This document shows positions 15,599 to 17,889 of a DNA stretch of 17,889 nucleotides, piece after piece. A program made the translations under genes and the position numbers. The notes beneath the pieces are model-generated. The model had not been told where the DNA came from, ran no database searches, and saw nothing but the letters and a program-made list of their open reading frames with translations. Every line of letters starts with the position of its first letter. The first letter of the stretch is position 1. The stretch is from Actinobacteria bacterium ADurb.Bin346 (lineage in GTDB: Bacteria; Actinomycetota; Humimicrobiia; Humimicrobiales; Humimicrobiaceae): NCBI GenBank assembly GCA_002068775.1, contig MWAX01000129.1:1-17889 (forward strand). Direction: 5' to 3'.

Positions 15599-16537
15599 TC
15601 AGATACTCCTGAATTTACTTTTTATAAGGCTCTTCAGGACAAAATATGATATCCACTTGCTGGGTTTATTGTTTTTTTCAATATCAACAAGCATTTTGCC
15701 ATTAAGGGAATTTTCCATCTTCCATGTTCCATTATCCAGTCTTTTTTCATAGATGTATTTAAGAGCATTGCGTAAGTTGGAATTCTGGCTCTTGCACCCT
15801 GCATCAATAAGCGCGCCGGTTATTTCAAGTATGTCGCTCTGAAAACCTTTTGGATAACCAAAAAGATACCATTGCCTGCTCTTTGAGTTCTTGCGTGGGT
15901 AATTAGCTTCAACTATATCATGGCTCAGAAGGAACTTTACTGCCTTTCTTACTATGTTTATTGCCTGGCTGTCCATTTTTTCAGGAGGCATAAGATTAAA
16001 AGCTTTAAGCACCTTCACTGCACCCCAAGGGCATTTAAACTGCGCCCTGTATTTACATCTGAAATCATTGCGGTACACAAGGTCAGAAATAAAAGAAACA
16101 AGAGCTTCAGTAAAGCTTTCTCCATAATAACCAAGCCTGATGAGCATCTCGAGTGTCATGCCCTGGAAACATATCAGATTGCCCGTATATCTGTAGCGCA
16201 CAGGAAAAGAGCCTTTTTCAGATTGCATATTTTTCACTATGAGCCCTACAGCCTTATCAACAGAAAGCATCTGTCTTGAAGCGCCAAGAAGCGAAAGAAA
16301 ATACACCTGCCAGTAAGTATTTTTATAAAAAGGGCTGAATGAGTATTTCTCCTCATGCCACCAGCCGCCTTCACTTTGCAGTGACAGTATTGATGACACT
16401 GTCGATGATGATTCGATATTTTTCTGCAGGAGGATGCTTTCTTCTGTATCGATTTTTTTATTAAGCACCTCTTTTAAGGTATAGAATTTTACCGAAGGAT
16501 TATTGTCCTCAATCAACCATTTAATTAAATTATCCAT
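15599..16537 (-). CDS. Alpha/alpha-toroid (squalene cyclase / prenyltransferase-fold) protein of unknown function
   Basis: Helical repeat protein of the terpenoid-cyclase / protein-prenyltransferase toroid fold. Evidence is the N-terminal WLIEDNNPSVKFYTLKEVL (7-25), typical of this uncharacterised bacterial family, and spaced QW-like repeats: SEGGWWHEE (55-63), SEKGSFPVRY (106-115), KCPWGAVKVLKAF (168-180), RLDNGTWKMEN (266-276). The squalene-cyclase catalytic DXDD motif is absent, so cyclase chemistry should not be assumed. Relatives sometimes carry a misleading nitrogen-fixation name in databases. There is no signal peptide; length is 312 aa. It probably forms an operon with the following SDR (12-base gap, same frame). 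An extended -10 promoter lies about 65 bases upstream; no Shine-Dalgarno sequence precedes ATG 16537. Confidence 0.75.
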   Translation of the reverse strand: MDNLIKWLIEDNNPSVKFYTLKEVLNKKIDTEESILLQKNIESSSTVSSILSLQSEGGWWHEEKYSFSPFYKNTYWQVYFLSLLGASRQMLSVDKAVGLIVKNMQSEKGSFPVRYRYTGNLICFQGMTLEMLIRLGYYGESFTEALVSFISDLVYRNDFRCKYRAQFKCPWGAVKVLKAFNLMPPEKMDSQAINIVRKAVKFLLSHDIVEANYPRKNSKSRQWYLFGYPKGFQSDILEITGALIDAGCKSQNSNLRNALKYIYEKRLDNGTWKMENSLNGKMLVDIEKNNKPSKWISYFVLKSLIKSKFRSI

Positions 16538-16602
16538 AGTCAGGAATTTTTAAAATTATAAAAACTGGCGATTTAAAAGTATTTGCATATGAAACAGCAA
16601 TA

Positions 16603-16611
16603 ATTATATCA
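16603..16611 (-). promoter_or_regulatory. Extended -10 promoter element for the toroid-SDR operon
   Basis: Minus strand CTGATATAAT, a perfect TGnTATAAT, preceded by a T-rich segment and with no -35 consensus. The start would be near 16596, giving a leader of about 58 bases. The ten-base core is identical to the element upstream of ytxH. Confidence 0.5.
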
Positions 16612-16670
16612 GAATAAAATATATACTCTGCATATATTTTTTACTTATTTATTTTCATTATTTTCATGAA

Positions 16671-16704
16671 CTGATTAATATCAAGACGTTTAAATAATGA
16701 TATT
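16671..16704. promoter_or_regulatory. FNR/CRP-like box overlapping an inverted repeat
   Basis: CTGAT-TAAT-ATCAA (16671-16684) matches nine of ten positions of the FNR consensus TTGAT-N4-ATCAA. Overlapping it, AATATCA (16677-16683) and TGATATT (16698-16704) are perfectly complementary around 14 bases. The block lies 12 bases beyond the stop of the upstream SDR and about 60 bases upstream of the toroid extended -10. It could be an activator or repressor site, or a weak AT-only stem after the SDR. The rest of the 178-base gap (16538-16715) holds only AT-rich sequence. Confidence 0.35.
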
Positions 16705-16715
16705 GTTTCCAGTGT

Positions 16716-17672
16716 TTATTTTTTATAATATGGTGATTTTTCAACGAGTGACTTGCGCACCAGAGGGCTGATGATCTTTATAATAAGCCGTCTGAATCCG
16801 ATTTTCTTTTTGAGCTCTTCCAGAAAATCATCGAAAGTAAACCTCTGATAATTCAGCAGCCTCTGGCTCTCCTCAGTGTCCATCCAGTCAGTGTAATAAG
16901 GGTTTTTTGTAAATGCTTCTTCCGGAAGCATTCCTATGCCATTGACTTCAAGGAATCTGGATATAAATTCCCGCTGATACAGCTGGCATTTTTTACCGCC
17001 TCCGATTAAAAGGGTCCTGCCGGCACATTCTGCACAGTTTGCAGCATTTGCAAGAGCAAGTCCCACATCCAGAGAATGCACAAACTCTATCCTTCCGTCA
17101 AGAGGTATTTCAAACAGGACTGCATCAAATTTGCGGCCAATTTCAAGCGGCGGAACAGCGCCGAATCTGGTTATGACCCATTCAAGCCCTGAACTTTTTA
17201 CAAGCCCCTCACACTCAACTTTATGTGATGTATAATTATCTGTGCCGATTACCGGATCCGTTGCGGTCCTCGGAGGATTATTTCCCGGGGATGGTCCGTA
17301 CACTGAAACAGATGACGCAAATACTAACCTTGCATTGGGACTTTTTTCTTTCATTGCATTTATAATATTTTTAGTTCCCCCGACATTCACACTATAAGAC
17401 AGTTCCGGCTTTTCTTCAGAGACCGGTGGTAATAAAAAAGCAAGATGGATTACGACATCACGTCCTTCCACTGCATGTTTTACTTCCTCGATATTCCGGA
17501 GGTCTCCCCACAATACTTCTATTCTGCCTGTATAATTCATTGCTTTCTTTTCATTTGTCTTATTAAAGATGTCAAAGCAGCAAATCTCTATGCCCGGATC
17601 TCTTTTTTCAATAAAATTTTCAATCGTACTTGAGCCTATGTTACCAAAGGCTCCTGTAATCAAAACCTTCAT
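16716..17672 (-). CDS. Extended SDR: NAD-dependent epimerase/dehydratase
   Basis: Second, unrelated-looking extended SDR. ITGAFGNIG (5-13) is the glycine motif, and Asp34 in CCFDIF at the end of the second strand suggests NAD rather than NADP. WGDLRN (55-60), VIHLAF (74-79), FASSVSVYGPS (118-128) and active-site Tyr147 and Lys151 in YTSHK complete the core. The C-terminal region (220-318) is the substrate domain: it contains GGGKKCQLYQREFISRFLEV and a DDFLEELKKK helix. Sugar-nucleotide epimerases and many dehydratases share this layout, so the substrate is open. ATG 17672 has a strong GGAGGG eight bases upstream. The terminator-like hairpin upstream suggests it has its own promoter or is controlled by that hairpin. 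Confidence 0.85.
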   Translation of the reverse strand: MKVLITGAFGNIGSSTIENFIEKRDPGIEICCFDIFNKTNEKKAMNYTGRIEVLWGDLRNIEEVKHAVEGRDVVIHLAFLLPPVSEEKPELSYSVNVGGTKNIINAMKEKSPNARLVFASSVSVYGPSPGNNPPRTATDPVIGTDNYTSHKVECEGLVKSSGLEWVITRFGAVPPLEIGRKFDAVLFEIPLDGRIEFVHSLDVGLALANAANCAECAGRTLLIGGGKKCQLYQREFISRFLEVNGIGMLPEEAFTKNPYYTDWMDTEESQRLLNYQRFTFDDFLEELKKKIGFRRLIIKIISPLVRKSLVEKSPYYKK

Positions 17673-17680
17673 TTTACTTT

Positions 17681-17686
17681 CCCTCC
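17681..17686 (-). promoter_or_regulatory. Ribosome-binding site of the second SDR
   Basis: GGAGGG on the minus strand, eight bases before ATG 17672. It is one of the strongest sites in a window where many starts have none, and it fixes the start. Confidence 0.75.
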
Positions 17687-17732
17687 ATTTTATTTATAAA
17701 ATCATTAGCCAACCTTAAAGTGAGTATTAAAT

Positions 17733-17765
17733 AAAAAAAATGTAAAATGCCCGCAGGGGTAGCAT
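17733..17765 (-). terminator. Terminator-like hairpin upstream of the second SDR
   Basis: Minus-strand ATGCTACCCCTGCGGGCAT (17765-17747) folds into a stem of ATGC/GCAT plus CC/GG with a two-base bulge, followed by a T-rich run that includes eight consecutive T (17740-17733). It would end transcription from the gene at the right edge. An alternative GGGT/ACCC pairing just before it (ACCC shared with the stem) could compete, as in an attenuator. Confidence 0.45.
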
Positions 17766-17828
17766 ATGACCCTGAGAAAATCCCATTTCCCGCGCAGATT
17801 GACCACATCACTTACAGGCGCACGATGG

Positions 17829-17888
17829 TCAGTCCTGCCTGTTTTCCTGTATTTCTTTATCAGATAACTTATAAAAAACACCATCGCA
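17829..17888 (-). CDS. Probable C-terminal end of a protein (partial at right edge)
   Basis: A minus-strand frame open from the right edge encodes a 19-residue hydrophilic tail, DGVFYKLSDKEIQENRQD after one Cys, ending in TGA at 17829-17831. Its codons (GAA, ATA, AGG, AAA) match the window, and it is followed by a terminator-like hairpin, which is why I prefer this frame. Two other frames are also open here: minus strand to TAA at 17705, and plus strand from ATG 17747. The call is therefore tentative and the family is unknown. Confidence 0.35.
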   Translation of the reverse strand, partial: CDGVFYKLSDKEIQENRQD

Positions 17889-17889
17889 G

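Noticed and set aside
15587..15601. TGA recoding (selenocysteine or alternative code) joining the toroid and SDR genes
   Set aside because: TGA ends other genes here (for example pabC and the SDR itself), tryptophan is encoded by TGG throughout, and no selenocysteine insertion stem is evident. Two separate proteins are simpler.
15599..16537. Squalene-hopene cyclase or nitrogenase-related assignment for the toroid protein
   Set aside because: The DXDD cyclase motif is missing and there are no nucleotide-binding loops or Fe-S cysteines of NifH; only the toroid fold and QW-like repeats are supported.
17705..17887. Longer minus-strand frame of 61 codons to a TAA at 17705
   Set aside because: Its last third is a run of Phe, His and Tyr produced by the T-rich terminator tract. 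The alternative frame ending at 17829 looks more like a natural protein tail, though the choice is not certain.
17875..17888. Fluoride-riboswitch-like GCGATGGTGTT at the right edge
   Set aside because: Only the first few bases resemble that motif; the required pseudoknot partners and following stem are missing, and the bases are explained as codons.
17747..17889. Plus-strand reading frame starting at ATG 17747 and open to the right edge
   Set aside because: It has no ribosome-binding site, begins inside a terminator-like hairpin, and its codons are unlike the rest of the window.

Overview
This is an AT-rich bacterial window, with many ATA, AGA and AGG codons, densely packed on both strands. 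No rRNA, tRNA, CRISPR array, insertion sequence or phage gene is visible. The gene content points to an anaerobe or facultative anaerobe: a radical-type 2-hydroxyacyl-CoA dehydratase-like enzyme with its iron-sulfur activase, a small nitroreductase, and a DHH-CBS-nucleotidyltransferase fusion known from several deep or anaerobic lineages. No gene fixes the phylum. A low-GC, uncultivated-type anaerobic bacterium is an inference, not a demonstration.

Left block (+ strand, 2-3485): the tail of an unrecognised gene overlaps the TTG start of a short dehydratase subunit (374 aa). A long subunit (453 aa) and an ASKHA-type ATPase activator (256 aa) follow. The three full genes form a self-contained activator plus heterodimer operon with no CoA-transferase or dehydrogenase nearby to reveal the substrate.

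Block two (- strand, 3523-8187, read right to left): a good sigma70-like promoter with a palindrome over its -35 box drives a nitroreductase and then the 874-aa DHH/DHHA1/CBS/CBS/class II nucleotidyltransferase fusion. The bifunctional acetyltransferase argJ follows with its own promoter, a palindrome over the -10 box, and a tandemly duplicated start region that creates a two-codon Met-Arg upstream ORF.

Block three (- strand, 8209-11305): pabA-pabB-pabC, tightly spaced, a complete route from chorismate to p-aminobenzoate for folate. Divergent from pabA is a two-gene ABC exporter (11361-13063, + strand).

Block four (13091-14615): a YtxH-type membrane-anchored coiled-coil protein, diverging from an alpha/beta hydrolase across a region rich in inverted repeats.

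Block five (- strand, 14606-17888): an alpha/alpha-toroid (terpene-cyclase-fold) protein followed by an extended SDR, in the same reading frame and separated by one TGA. Upstream lie a second extended SDR, a terminator-like hairpin, and the probable tail of another gene at the right edge.

The most interesting non-coding signals are the argJ leader, the palindromic promoter of the nitroreductase operon, the nested repeats between ytxH and the hydrolase, and the hairpin region upstream of the last SDR. No intergenic stretch exceeds 300 bases; the longest are about 160-220 bases and each is described.
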